Part shown: positions 1 to 13,158 of the stretch, piece by piece
How the letters are laid out: every line of letters begins with the position of its first letter
How positions within the stretch are numbered: the first letter of the stretch is position 1
Source of the DNA: Lateolabrax maculatus
Lineage: Eukaryota; Chordata; Actinopteri; Acropomatiformes; Lateolabracidae
Direction: 5' to 3'
Assembly (NCBI GenBank): GCA_031216445.1
Contig: CM062199.1
Span: 8,646,501 to 8,710,500, forward strand
DNA: 64,000 nucleotides
Translations under genes and position numbers: made by a program
The notes under the pieces: model-generated
What the model was told of the DNA's origin: nothing
Database searches by the model: none
What the model saw: only the letters and a program-made list of their open reading frames with translations

Positions 1-2440
1 TGCTCTGTGACTCAGGGAACTGACAGGCTCTCAAACACAGAGGAGGGACTCTCATGATGTTTCACGGAGGAGGTCTGGTTTGATTGTGTTTAGGAAAGCG
101 TTCAAGTAGGGCACAATGTCAAAAAGCCATCACATATAAGGCACTGTACATCTGATCCTATGGCCCTTTCTATGTAGACTTGACGTTTCTATGGATATCC
201 TCCGGTTGATAAACAGGAACACTTTCATCACACACTACAAACACATGCCAGTCAAATGGTTTACTGGAGTGTGTGCAGAATTGCCAGTAAAAACAACAAG
301 AATGCACTTGTCCATCTGTCTCTGTTAGCCCTGTGATAGACTGGCCACCTGCCCAATGTACTACCATGCCTTTGCCTTGCATGCTCGGATGGGCTCCAGC
401 CCTCCGGTAATACCGATGATGATTAAATGGCTTCAATAAGGGACTTAATACTATATGGGTAAAAATGAATTCAATTCAGTCTAGCTGGGAGTGAAAAAAA
501 AAAGAAATAACTTTTACCAGCATAACTGTATCAGTTTCAACAGTCAGTGAAATGGCCTTCTCTTGTTACTTTGCATAATGTTGAGCTGCTATATTCACCT
601 CCAAATAATCTCTCTGTGGGAAGTTTGGATTTTTTGGAACCGTTCACCAGCATGTTGAAAATTACAGAAGATCAGTTAATGTTGTTAATCTCAGTTCGGT
701 GTCAGAAGAGTTGAATAATTAATCAATGAAGGTATCCATACTGTGCCAGCTTTGTGTAAAATACACACTATTTTGGAGAGATCTGAGTGTGTGCTTCTGC
801 TAAAGCCCTGTATTAACGAGGTGGAAATGTATCGTAAGAGAACAGAATCTATTGACAAAGTGGATTAAGCTTTTGTCTCCGCACAAATCACTTTGATGTT
901 TTATTTTATGTAGTTAACTGGGCTGTTATGCATCCCTACAGTTCCCTGGTGCCCCAAGCTTTAACGTTGTGGATAAATGGGCTGGAAACTTTTATCTCCA
1001 AGCACCGAAGCCACTGATGTAAAGGAAGGAGATGTTCCACACCATCCTGAAGTTTCCTCAAAGTTACAGAATATTAACGCAAAAGAGAAGATTGCTTTCT
1101 TAAATGGTCGGATTTTGGATCATTATCATATGGGACACTATTCCCAGTGGATGACTGTGGTAAGGAATAGTGTACATACAGTATGTACATACAGTATGTA
1201 ACCTACCAATTAAACTTTACTCTAACCATCAGTATTTAAAAAGAACTACTGATACTGTAAAGCACATGCAGCTGAGACAAACATACAGAGCTTTCTGAGC
1301 ACAGAGTTTTCTTATCCCTCGTGGTTGTCTTGTGGGCAAGGAAAACACAATGGGATGCTTCTTACACAATGGGTAAGTCAACAAACATAATGTTGTTTCA
1401 GTGTAGCTGTACCATAAAGAATGTGTACAGTATGTGTCATTTGGGCACATTTTAAAGCAGGACAGTTCATGTGAAAATACTGCAGCGTATAAACCACAAG
1501 AACAATGTTTCCATTTAGGTTCATCAGAATAGACTTGATTGACTCCAGTGTGACTATAAATATTTGTAAAAATATATGTATTTGTGAAGAAATATAAAAT
1601 ATACCACCCACTATATAGTATATAGCACAGATTTATCAAATTAGACATAGCGTATTAATTTCAGCTCAACTGAAATATTGTAAATTTCCACTCAGACTAT
1701 TCAGTCTAATTGAGCCAAACCAATCTTAACTTCCAGTGGCTGGACTGTGTAATCAATCATCCTTCAGCAAGAACAAAATGGTAAAACAATATTAACCTCA
1801 CAAAATTCAAAAGGGGCATGTTTTAAATTTGGACCAAAAGTATAAATCACATTAGATTTTAACAATGTGACATTTCTATATGAAGTTTATTCAATCGAGC
1901 TGGACCTGCCAGACTGTGGATTTGACTCACAGGAAATGTGAAAGTGTAGCCAAGTCTATTGTCCTGATAGTCTTTTATCCCAATAACATGGTCCCACTGT
2001 GGTGTACGGAGGAGATAAACAGTCACATAGCTGGGAAGCCACCACGACTGTTTTCTATAACTCATAACGATGCAGGGATCCCATTACAAAACAGATGGAT
2101 TGAGAAACAGGGAAAGAAAGGAAGCCACGGAAGACAGAACAATCAGTGAAAAATGGTTTAGACAAAGATTTAGAAATAGGATCTGAGCAATCGAAGGATT
2201 GTCCTGATTAGGAAATGTCTAAATAAAACGTAATGTCTGCTGACTTTTGCAGTGGAGGGTAACTCACTGTATTATGCAAGCCACATCCGTAACTAAACCA
2301 AGTATTGCACTATATCCAATAAATAAATGAGAAGCCAACTTCTTAAAATTAAATAGGCCTACAAAAATTAGATAGCGCTACCCCACATTCTACACACATA
2401 CTGTTTAACAACCCCGTCCTTGGTGCTAATCCATACCCCC
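1..2440. other. Gene-poor upstream interval, no supported gene
   Basis: AT-rich DNA with only short ORFs whose translations resemble no protein I recognise. The one exon-like object is at 942-1159, reported as a finding. A short tandem, near-palindromic GTACATACAGTATGTA-type repeat lies at about 1170-1200. Nothing else is recognisable. Confidence 0.6.
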
Positions 2441-2444
2441 TGAC

Positions 2445-2638
2445 AAGACTGTAAAGAGTTTGCAGTCCTGCTAAAGGCTCTGTACTTAGGCATAGAGTTG
2501 TTTCCATGCTCACAATGAAAATGCTAATATGCTGATGTTTAGCAGATACAATTGACCATGATCACGATCTTAGTTTAGTGTGTCAGCCTGCTAACATTTG
2601 CTTAGTGGTACAAAACAACCAAGTAAAGCTGAGGCAAA
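2445..2638 (-). repeat. Fragment of fish interspersed repeat, antisense copy
   Basis: The stretch contains phrases such as GGCTCTGTACTTAGGCATAG, ATGCTAATATGCTGATGTTT and GATCTTAGTTTAG. From memory these are typical of the antisense strand of a very common percomorph repeat (sense: AAACATCAGCATGTTAGCAT...). Its right part, read in reverse complement (CTCAGC-TTTACTT...), matches the end of the sense copy at 37,561-37,975 (CTCAGCTGTACTTTGTG). It is non-coding and diverged. The superfamily is not assigned because no termini or transposase are visible. Confidence 0.55.
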
Positions 2639-2826
2639 TGGGACGCCCCAGTAGCTTACTGGGTAGAGCACATAAGGCTGAGTCTTTGTCGCAGCGGCCC
2701 TGTTTTGAGTCCGACCCGCAGCCCTTTGCTGCATGTCTCATCTCCTCTCTGTCCCTGACTTTCCTCCCCTCTGTCACTGTCGATAAAGCTGAAAAAGCCC
2801 CCAAAAACGTTAATAATTTAATATAA
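2639..2826 (+). mobile_element. tRNA-derived SINE
   Basis: A tRNA-like head carries a degenerate A box (TAGCTTACTGGGTAGAGC) and a B box (GTTTTGAGTCCGA, near the GGTTCGANTCC consensus). It is followed by a body reading CCGCAGCCCTTTGCTGCATGTC, a pyrimidine-rich stretch, and a tail with GATAAAGCTGAAAAAGCCCCCAAAAA running into AT-rich sequence. This organisation is typical of tRNA-derived SINEs that are abundant in perch-like fishes. It would be transcribed by RNA polymerase III and mobilised in trans by a LINE. It abuts an older repeat fragment on its left, suggesting nested insertion. The ORFs crossing it are not genes. Confidence 0.75.
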
Positions 2827-5800
2827 AAATAATTTTATCACCAAAAGTCAGCCAGAATGGGACATGAATGTCGGTAATATCATGGGAAATCATCCAAAAC
2901 ACATTTTTTGGGAACCATGGATAGCTGTAATACATCAATTTAATGCTTCCAAAGTGGTGGACTGATCTCTAGAGCCACACTGCTAGCATGGCAAAAAAAA
3001 ATCTGAAGTATCTCCATAAAATATATGTAGCATCTTAAATTTAATGTGTGACTGCTGAAATAGTTTTTGCAGTTATTCCCTGCCTTGGAAATGGCCACGT
3101 TCTGGTCATTTCTTCTGCAGCTCTTCTATTCACTAATTCCATTTTTCCTCCCTTCTGGCCTCAGGAGGTTGGGCCTCTCCAGTGGGACATATCACTACCC
3201 CCTTTTGGATCCCTTCTTTCTCTGTGCAGGTTCTCAGGAATCACTAGTGCAGTGACAGAATCCCTCACTGGCTTCCCACCGGCAAACCCGGTCGGTGGTG
3301 CTCAGTGGGGTGAAAAGGCAAGATGGAAGCATTGTATGTGGAGACTGAACCCTGGGCTCTGCAGAGGGGTGTGAGAGCTTTTCCCTCTGCTCTGAAAGGT
3401 TTGTTTGATTTGCTGATATACATCACTGTGTGGCAGATGTTGTCCTCAGTTGAGGATCTGACAATCGTTTGACAAAAAATATAGGAGTTAACCGCATTTG
3501 GGTTCTGTTTGATACAGTTGATGTCCTGCAGGATATAGGTGGGGCTGCAGTAGTAAAACATGCCTATTGGTTTTGCGGTTTGACAGAGGAATAAAAGTTC
3601 ATTAATCTTGTTTTGGTGTTTTGAAGGTGTATCAGTGCTTGAATTTGGAGGGTGCTTACCAGTGGTCTTTACCGGCAAGCCTTGCTGTCATCCTTGCAAC
3701 ACTTTCTTTCATCTTTACTAGCAATTCCACCACGCCCATTCCCACCAGCCTCCATTCACCCACCTCTGTCATTGACCTCCAGTCTCCATGGTGGATGCAC
3801 AGCTAAAGAGCCTGGGAGGCCAGGGTCACTGCTCCTGACAGGCAGCCTTCACTGATCTGTCTGTTGGTTAGACACATCGACAGGGATTCGGTTACTGTCA
3901 GCGGGGTATTTCAGAAGACGACCCGACACAAACACACACACACACACACACAGAGAAAGACACATACACAGTAGTATGTGTGTATGAATGGATGGACACG
4001 TGCTCTCTGTTTCTTCCTCTCTCTGTCTCACGGCACAAACACACATTTAAGTCTCCTCCAGTTTTGACACATAAACACTCACATTTGCAATCCTCCCACT
4101 CCAAATTGCGACATAACCGTACACACACGCACACACAGGGAGGGAGCTCGGAGGACATGAGTAAGCAGGCCTCAGGTTTGATCCTAATTTCCCCATGAGC
4201 AGATGTTACCTGCTACCAATTAACAGCTCTTCTCATTGCTGCTGAAATAGATGCACCGGCCTCGTTCCAACACTATTTCCATCCTGACCTTTTCCCAGTA
4301 GCTGTTTTTTTCAGGGAGTTGTTTTGTTGCCGTGAGCTCTTCCGAGCATTAGTTGGGTGTGTTTGGCCTGTTACATCTAGAGTGTTGACAGTCTAACTCT
4401 CCAACATGCTAAAAGGCATGACTCTATATAGATTGGAAATTCAGACGAGTGGAAGTAAGTGGAATTTCCTGGTTCTGAACCTGAGCTCTCTAAGTGTTCC
4501 AGCCTGCAGAACTGCCGATTTGGCATTTACTCCAAATGACTGATTTTAGGGAAATTATGACAGTGTCAGGCTTTATAAAATGTGCACTGACATTGTTAGT
4601 TTCAGAAAGTTTTGTAGTCTACAGTAGCTGGAGTTTCTGCTTGAAAAGGCCCTTAAATTAAAAAGCATACTGTATTTATGACTGGAGTTATGTCAAAGAA
4701 ACCTGTTATCTGTCACCTGCATCAGTTCAGTCTCAGTGCACCTGTGCAAGGCTAACTAACTCAACTGGAATGTTTCAGAGATATAATCGGAAATACAGTA
4801 CTTCATTTATTCACACTGCTTGTTTGTCATATAGACACCAGAGTACAGTACATTTAAAACACAGAAAAAACGTATGCATGCCAATATCGTTTTTTGTAAC
4901 ACTTCTGCCTGCTCTCTCCCTCCGTTCCTTTGAGCTTTCCTCCCTTTGCTCTTGTAACCCAATCCCTGTGAATCACAAGGTGATAAATGATCATTTCTTT
5001 CCAGCAGAGTATGGGTGGCTTCGTCTGACCCTGCAGCTCGACCTCGCTCAAACAGACAGACAGACAGAGAGACAGCAGAACAACAAACTGCCATTGTCTT
5101 GAACTGGCGCTGTAAGCTCCCAGCTTTCTCTTCTAAACACCAGGGATGTCTGTCACACAAGAGAATACGGCAACAGGGATTTTGTTCAAAAGAAGTGAAG
5201 ATCAAAGTCAAGAACGTTTTCAAGAATCTGGCTGTATTTAGCTTATGCTTCATTTAGGATGCAGAGGAGAGATAAACAGTCTTACAGAGGGCAATTAAAA
5301 TATATCACTATTGACTCAATGATCTATGGCAACATGTATATTAAGAAACAATATGAAATTACAGTAATTTAGTAAATACACATATATTTAAAAAACATAC
5401 ATTTCCATCAGGACTTATTTGTTTGGATTAATCATTAATGATCACCTATTCACAGCTGAACGTTATGATTCTCTCTAGATATAAAAGTATCGTTCAATAC
5501 TCAAGGATCAAGGATGACTGAAATAGTTTTTGAAATTATTTTGTAGACAAAAATGTATATATCCTTATGGCTATTAACAGAGTAGCACAATACAATACAG
5601 TACAGTACAGTATAGTACAGTACAATTGCATAGATCTAATTTCAGGCTTTTTCCTCCCGTATGTTGCTGATTTCCAGTATCTTTCATTTGGTTTCCAAGA
5701 AGCATGTTACTTCCTTGGTGCACGCTCTTCTGGTATATGTATGTACCTTATCAATGTAATTAGATTTAACTGAGGCATGCAATCCTTGGGAAAGACTTTC

Positions 5801-6932
5801 CTGAAACTACATGTGCACACAATGATATCAGGTCTTTCCATCTGCAATTTCAACACAGCACAGGTTTTCTAGACAAAAACAAGCGAAGGAGACTCACAAA
5901 CTTTGAAACAAAGTTCAATATGCTGTAAATACCCTTCAATTTCCATCACGATAAACCTGACATGCCCTATTGAGTGTAACACCCCTTGATCCGGTTTGAA
6001 AGTTTTAATCAAGAGTGACAAATGGATATATTGGACTACAAGAGCAGTGGAAAATGTGTGATTGCCTTCATCTTAGCTAAACAACATGAAAGTCACTTAA
6101 CAACCTGCAAAGGATGCGATTTGGTAATGTTTCACGATAAAATAGTTTAAAAAATGAATCATTCAAATTGATACTGGACACAGATAAAATTAACACCAGC
6201 AACTTTGATGAAGAAATGTAATTGCCAGAGGAAACTGGCGTACACTTGAACAATGGAATTAGGTTTCCAGTGCACCTGTAAGATTCCTCCGTATGACGTC
6301 TGCCCTTCAGTATGCCTGTCATGCATGGCTCATGGGTGGCACAGCCGTGGGAAGCAGTGGTTCCTGGTCCGACACGCATTCCTGTCCCTGAGTGCACACA
6401 TGAACACACACCTAGACAAAAACACACACACAGACACACACAGACACACTCCCCCAGCCCGCCCACCTGGGCTGGATGACCCCCTAAACAGCTCCAATTA
6501 CCAGGCACTGACAGACAGACAGATTAGGTCTGAACAAGGGTGCTGAGGCCTGCACAGACAGACAGACAGACAGACAAAGAGACAGACAGACGGACACAGA
6601 CAGAAAAAAATGGTAAAAACAGCAATATGGCTGCCCCAGACAGCCACAGAGAAGAGGGATGGGAGAGACGGAGAATTTGCAAGGGAATTCTGTCATTAAT
6701 TACAGTGAGTATATTTACATGAAGCCTTCATCAGACCAAACCAAGGTGGAGATTAGTTTGCTCTTTCACCATGAGGTTCCCATGTGCCTCCCTCTACCTC
6801 CCCTTTGTGCACACACACAAAGCAATTTTCTTCCTTGAGGCATGCAGCCACCTTCACCCTGCAGCCACCTTCACTCATGACCTAAAGCAGACTATAACAA
6901 AACCTCTGTTAATTTGAGTCTGAAGATTCAAA

Positions 6933-6933
<1 letters not shown>

Positions 6934-6967
<34 letters not shown>
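6934..6967. repeat. (CA)n microsatellite
   Basis: Uninterrupted CA dinucleotide run of about 34 bases. Confidence 0.95.
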
Positions 6968-6971
<4 letters not shown>

Positions 6972-9900
6972 CAGACATGCATGGACACCCTCCCTCTCTG
7001 TGCCATTTTGAGTTCACACACTGTCTGACCAGAATAAATCACTTTTCTTTTATGAATGTTTTATTACTGACATAGAGGGGAGGTAAAGGGAGGGAAGGAA
7101 AAACAAATTCACAGGGTTGAATGCCAGGCCTCAGGAACAAACAGGGCATTTTCAGGTTTTAAGTGAAGACCAACCAATGAATTGACTCCCAACCGCACTG
7201 ACAGTGAGAAGGTACTCTGGATGATTTATCATTCAGAGAATTTGACAGTTTTTCAGTGTATTGGCTTGTTTGGGCAGCAAATATGTTTCTTTTTTTGTAA
7301 GACTTTGGGAAAATTGCTGCTGATGGTGGAATTTTTTTCCAATTAAGCGAGCGTTTACGCAGCAGTGGACGAGGTGATGACAGATCATGCTATGTGTTTA
7401 GACATGGGGGTGGGAGAAAGACTGCCCCTCTCATAAGGATTTTGGGGAGCAAGATTAAAACAGTGAGTTTATTGTTTGGAGAGCCTTACATGATACAGCT
7501 GATCCCCCTTGTCCCAGCCCGACCACTAACCCACACTTGTAGGGAAACACACACACGTGTACACACACTGATTCCTCACAGAGCTCAAACTGATCTCTGC
7601 CTCTGCAACTCCGTGACAATCATCTGACAGCCAGTAAAAAACATTAAATCATGTTGTCCCCAGCAACGGGTCGTGTTCACAACAGCAGCAGCGGAAATGT
7701 CAAGTGTAAAACTTTTTTTTCCCCTTAATAGATGTCATGTGTGGCTTTGGTTTCTCTCAATGCTGCTTCCCTTGCCTTTTTGTTACTTTTTATGGCTGTG
7801 ATATGAATGTTTCGCATTTTGTGCTTTGTTTTTTCCCTTTTGTGTAAGTTACACCAGGGAATGAAATTGAGGCCTTTATAGGGTTCAGCATTTAAAGGGG
7901 AAGTCAAAATGTGGATTACTAGCTATTGGTAGCTCTACTAGAATAAAATAAAAATAAAGAACAATAAATAACATTTAAGTTACATTTTATTAATGATAAT
8001 AATCCCCATTAATAGAAATGGTAACAGATGAAAGCAGCTTGCAGTGTTTACTGGCCTCAATAAGAAATACAAATGTTGGTAACTATATTTGGGGTAACTG
8101 AAGGAAAAAATGCTTTCTTCAAGGACATGGCAAGCACCTTAGCAGGAGATACAACTTCAATTAAAAATCACAACATACCCCTGACACGTGAAGTCAAGGT
8201 TTGAAAGCAGTTCAGAATGAATTTAAGGCTTTTTCAATAGTGTCTGGCCAAGAAAGACTGGCTCAGCAAAGTGTCTGATTAGAACCATATTTTCCCTGCT
8301 AAGTGGAAGATCGATTGAAACAGAAAACGGAGAAAAGGGGGGCAGCGAGAACACGAGGATAAGAGAACTGAAAGAACCTGAGAGCAGAAGGCACGAGGAG
8401 GTAAATGAAAGAAGGAGAGACCCAGAACAAAGAGTAGGAAAAAGAGAGAATTGAGTTTGTGTAACTCTGTCAGGGAGCCCCTTCAACAAGTTCAACAAGC
8501 TCTAAGCAGCTCATTGGATCCAGATGACAACTTCCTCACTCTGTCCAGCTCGGCGTAGTATTGATCAGCCAGGAGAGCCACACTTGGCAGAAACAAAGTG
8601 CTGCTTCTGAAAACCCAAATCAGTCATTTAGCTTATTTAGCTTTTTCCTTTATACGTTTTATGGTATGATGTATTGACAAACTGTTATATTTTTCACTAC
8701 GTTTAACAGATCTCCGAGGATCTGTGGTCAAAGGGCTGTGAAAACAGCTGTAGAAATTGGATGGATTACAAAACATTTGTTGTACGCACGTGCCTTTTGC
8801 TTGATTTCTGTCTTTTCTTGGTTTGGTTTTGATAGAAAAGGGTTTATGAGACAAATCTTGCTGCCTGAATGTGGGTTTTTAAAGTTTATTGAGCGTTCAA
8901 TCATTTTATATAAGCTTTAAACAAGATATCCAGTGTAAGAGCTTGGACAGACACAAATACTTCACAGAGATATGATGTGACATGTCTGAGGAAAAAATAG
9001 TAACCTAGTTAGATGGGATAAAATAAAAGATTAACGACATGAAATAGATTGTTGACTAATATTAGCTAAAGTTATGGTGATGCACCAATTGATTTATATA
9101 ATTGAATCTTTAATCTGATTGATTGTCTTCAATGTCAGTAAAGCAAATTTTTTTTCCCCCAACATTTCTGACTTGTTAGTAGTCTCTTCATGTCATCCCT
9201 GGAGTCTTTAACTTAGATATTGTTTGGTGTGGCTGATGCTTGGGAGAGCACCGAGGTATCTTTGTGCTTTTTTCTGTTTGTTCAGCATGTTTTAGCATGG
9301 CACGGTGTAGTGTCATGCAATGCAAAGGAGGTCTACATTTGTATGGCCACTATGATAGTCCCTGCCCTTACAGTATCCACATGGGTCAGGTCTTAAGACC
9401 AACTGAACAGTTTGCTCAACCAGATTTTGATATGTATCTTCATCTAGACGTGTTTTGGTGTGAACTTTGGATGTGTGATCTTTTGCTTTCAAATGTTGGA
9501 AGGAAAGAATTGCAAAAGAGAATACAGCACCAACATGTTTGATTGACATGTGGGTTAACCACAAACTTACAACATGTCATCAGTGTTACATTTACATTTA
9601 TTACATTTATGCCACCTCTGTTGGATGAGCAATCGCTTATGCTGTGCCCTCACTTTGGCTCAGATCACAGTTTTGGTACAGATAGAACAGCATTTAGAAA
9701 ATTTGATAGGATATATATAATAGTTTTTCACTTTTTATTTATTTCTAAAACCTTACAGTGAAATCAAAATGTAAATGGGTTAAAACATAATTTAATTCAT
9801 AAAGTCTGTCAGTGGTAAAATTAGCAAAACGTCAGTTACTGTTCCAAAAACTTTGTGCTGGTAATTTTAGTTAGTTTAGTTTCTTTATTGTTGAAATGCT

Positions 9901-12900
9901 TCCAAAACAGGTTTTCCCCTTAGTGGCTTTTCAAGTGCTTACTAAGTAAAAGTAGGCCTGCAGTGGTCTAAACCTTTGTAAATAATTATTTTTCTTTGGT
10001 TGATGACTCAGACATCTCTGCCAGTATATGACAACAACACCAAACATTACTGTCATCCACCAGAAACCTGTCCTGTCTATGATGTGTGACTGTGACAGTT
10101 TGATGATTGGTGCTATTTTGGTTTCACAACAAGGCCAGAAAGATGACAAGGTGTTTTAGGTTTTTTAAGATGTTTTTCTGTTGCTTACCGCCATGTTTCT
10201 TCATCATGCAAAATCTTTGTTTAATCCTGTAAGTTCTCCAATACTAGAATTTAAAATTGGATTACCTTCTAGTCTTGTGGTAAAGTACCATTTACCACAA
10301 AACAAATATTTTGGGATAGAACATTTATGATATTGGTTTGCAGTGGGCCTAAATATTTTTACTTACCCACCTTTTTTTCTTTCACCATCAGTATCTTGTA
10401 TGGAAAAAGAGATTAGTGACTACACATATTTGATTTTAAGCCAGTGATGTAAAAAAACAAAATTTGTTGAATGAATACGTTCAAAAATGTAGAGTGTAAT
10501 GAGCAATTTAAAACTGAATAGAACAGCTTGAAATTGAAAAGATAAGATAAAAATTGAACTTTTTACCACAATTTAAATCTGCTTTTCCCAAATTAGGGTT
10601 TCTTAATTTAGATTCAGAGACACATCAAACAAAAATGACCATGTCACAAAGGCCAAGGTGGTATAAATACTGTGGTCATGGATGCAATGTGTTTTTCAGC
10701 CGTGGTTTAGCGGACAGGGCACTAACGGAGGTTGGTGCGACACCCACTGAAGGCTCTGACAGCTGCTGCTGATTGCTCCGGCATGACATAAATACTCCTC
10801 ATCTTCGCTTTTTGTTTCTTCTATTAAATTTTCTATTCTCTTCTTTATTCTGTAAACTAAAAGGACAGTGATTCACACAATCCTCAGTGGCATAACGGGT
10901 CAGCCCGCCTAATGTTTGTCTCATTTTGGAAAAAAAGAAACATTGTGTTTACAGAGGGAGTGCACTTAGTCAGAGAGCTTAATTGAAGGTGAGTGTTGGT
11001 ATCTGAGCCTGGCCAAAAGAATGTGAATGGCCCCAAAGACTCATGGGATGTCACACCCACTCTTTGGGGTTGGTTTCAGCTGCTTTGCATGTCTAAAACA
11101 AACCACTACATCTGTTTTTACTTCGTGTTTTGTTTGCGGATTGAAAAGAGAGAAAAAATAGTGGCTTCAGTTATAAATAATTGCATTGGTTTTATTCTCC
11201 TGGATTTTTCGGACTGACACTGGGGAGTGATCAGTTGAAACAGACACAATAGGGGAGAGGAAGAGGTGCAATTGGGATGAACACAGACTTGTAGAGAGAG
11301 GGTCTTGAAGGGAGAAAAACATTATCAGTTTGTTTGACCATGCACATGTGCACACACACATGCTTCAACATAAACGGATAGGATTTCCCTGAGAGTGGAA
11401 ACATCAAGACATCCCTGCCTTGTTCAGCACGGCTGGAACACATTGAGGTTTACACTTCAGATCCGGACATTCGAGAATTTCAAGGGGAAAACTGTTTTCC
11501 ATTTTTTCTACACTATGTCATGCCCAGAAAACTGCTACCTACGCATTATAAAGACCTCTGTTCTTCATACTTCTAAGACAGCTGTCATTTTACATGATGT
11601 CCGTGCATTAAATTCAAACAATGAACGATCAGCTAAACCACCGTAACATCTTTCAACAGCTCATACTTGTTTAAATGAACTTTCTATTCAACAAAAATCA
11701 TTAAGTTCTGTGACCTCGTACCTCGATATAAAGCAAAACTTATCTCTAGAATGTAACTGTAAACCTCTAACATATGATGACATACCTTTTTTAGCTGTTT
11801 GTATGTGGTCCCAAACCATCTGTTATTGTAATAACAACACACTAAGACACCAAACCTTCTCCATGCACTTGTCAAATCTTCTATGTAAGACAGACAGGTG
11901 CACAAAAAGATAAAAATCTGTTTTCCCATTATTTTTTTTCTTCTTGTTTTATAATAACACCATACTGCTGCCAAAGATTTATAGTTCTCTCCCACAACTC
12001 TACTCAAACACGTACACACAATTGTTTGGCTGCTCTTTATCAGGCTCTTTGCACGGACTCTGCTTGTCAATCAGTAATTCTTTTTATATTTAAATTTAAT
12101 ATGGCAGTACAGCTCATAGACAGGCTTTTCAAAGATTTCTGTAATGAGCAAATTTAATATCCAAGAAACACCTATCCCAATATCTGTTACTTATTTTAAA
12201 AAGTCTAAAAAGCTAAATTTCACTTACAGTACATTACAGTCACTGGCAAAGAAAAATCCACACTATCTCATACCATAATATTTTCATGGCTTAAAAGGAA
12301 ACACACACTCTAAATGGGTTTTCATTTTGTTCCCTCTATCATCCACAAAGTTAGGTAAAACTAAGAGCCAAAGGGTCCACTGACTGTCAGCTAGTTTGTT
12401 GATCCATCAGTGAACTTTCATCTTGGAAGGAGAAAAGGTGGAGAGGATGGAGCATGTGGCTCTCAGCCCCAGCTGTTGCTGTTTGCATTGAGTGGACAGT
12501 AATTGCACACATGCACCCACGCACACACATACAAATATTGCTGTTGGCATTCAAAGGGACGACTAAAGATAGAAATCCTGACATGGGATGTGATTATGAT
12601 GAGTAAGTGTTGAAAGTGAAGTCTGACATACAGTATACATACAGTGTACCCCTTGTGGTTTTAAGTGTCCATCTGGCTATGACAAAATGCACATACACAC
12701 ACTTACACACATATTATACAGAAGACATCTTTGTTTCATATGGGAGAAACATTGAATGCTCAAGCTGACTACATGTATTTTTGTGTGCACATGGTCCCCA
12801 TGTGATTTTATAATGAAAGTAGATGCAGGACTGTGTACACACACACATACACGCACAGTCCCGAGCCACAGGTGTGGAGAGAGTTTTGTTTGTTTGGAAG

Positions 12901-13122
12901 GATTGAACTCCCTCCTATTTCTCCTCTCACATTTCTTCACCTCCTCCTCCCTTTTCCTTGTTCACCCCTTTTCTCTCTCACCTCCTTGAAGCAGCTGCTC
13001 TGGTCCTCTCTCTTTTCCACATTTCTAAAATACCAGTTCATCTCTAATTCATTCTTCTCTCCTTTGACAACTGTTCTCACCTCTTTTGCTTGTTTTTATC
13101 CTCTTCCCTGTTCTGACACAAA

Positions 13123-13126
<4 letters not shown>

Positions 13127-13156
<30 letters not shown>
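13127..13156. repeat. (CA)n microsatellite
   Basis: Uninterrupted CA run of about 30 bases, preceded by a long pyrimidine-rich stretch (about 12,905-13,110). Confidence 0.95.

Positions 13157-13158
<2 letters not shown>

Noticed and set aside
3849..4198. Overlapping ORFs rich in Cys/Val or Thr/His
   Set aside because: They read through CA/TG repeats on both strands. The composition is an artefact, and no family motif is present.
10698..10830. Possible second tRNA-derived SINE (GTGGTTTAGCGGACAGGGCA)
   Set aside because: There is an A-box-like start, but no acceptable B box or SINE tail was found. Support is too weak.
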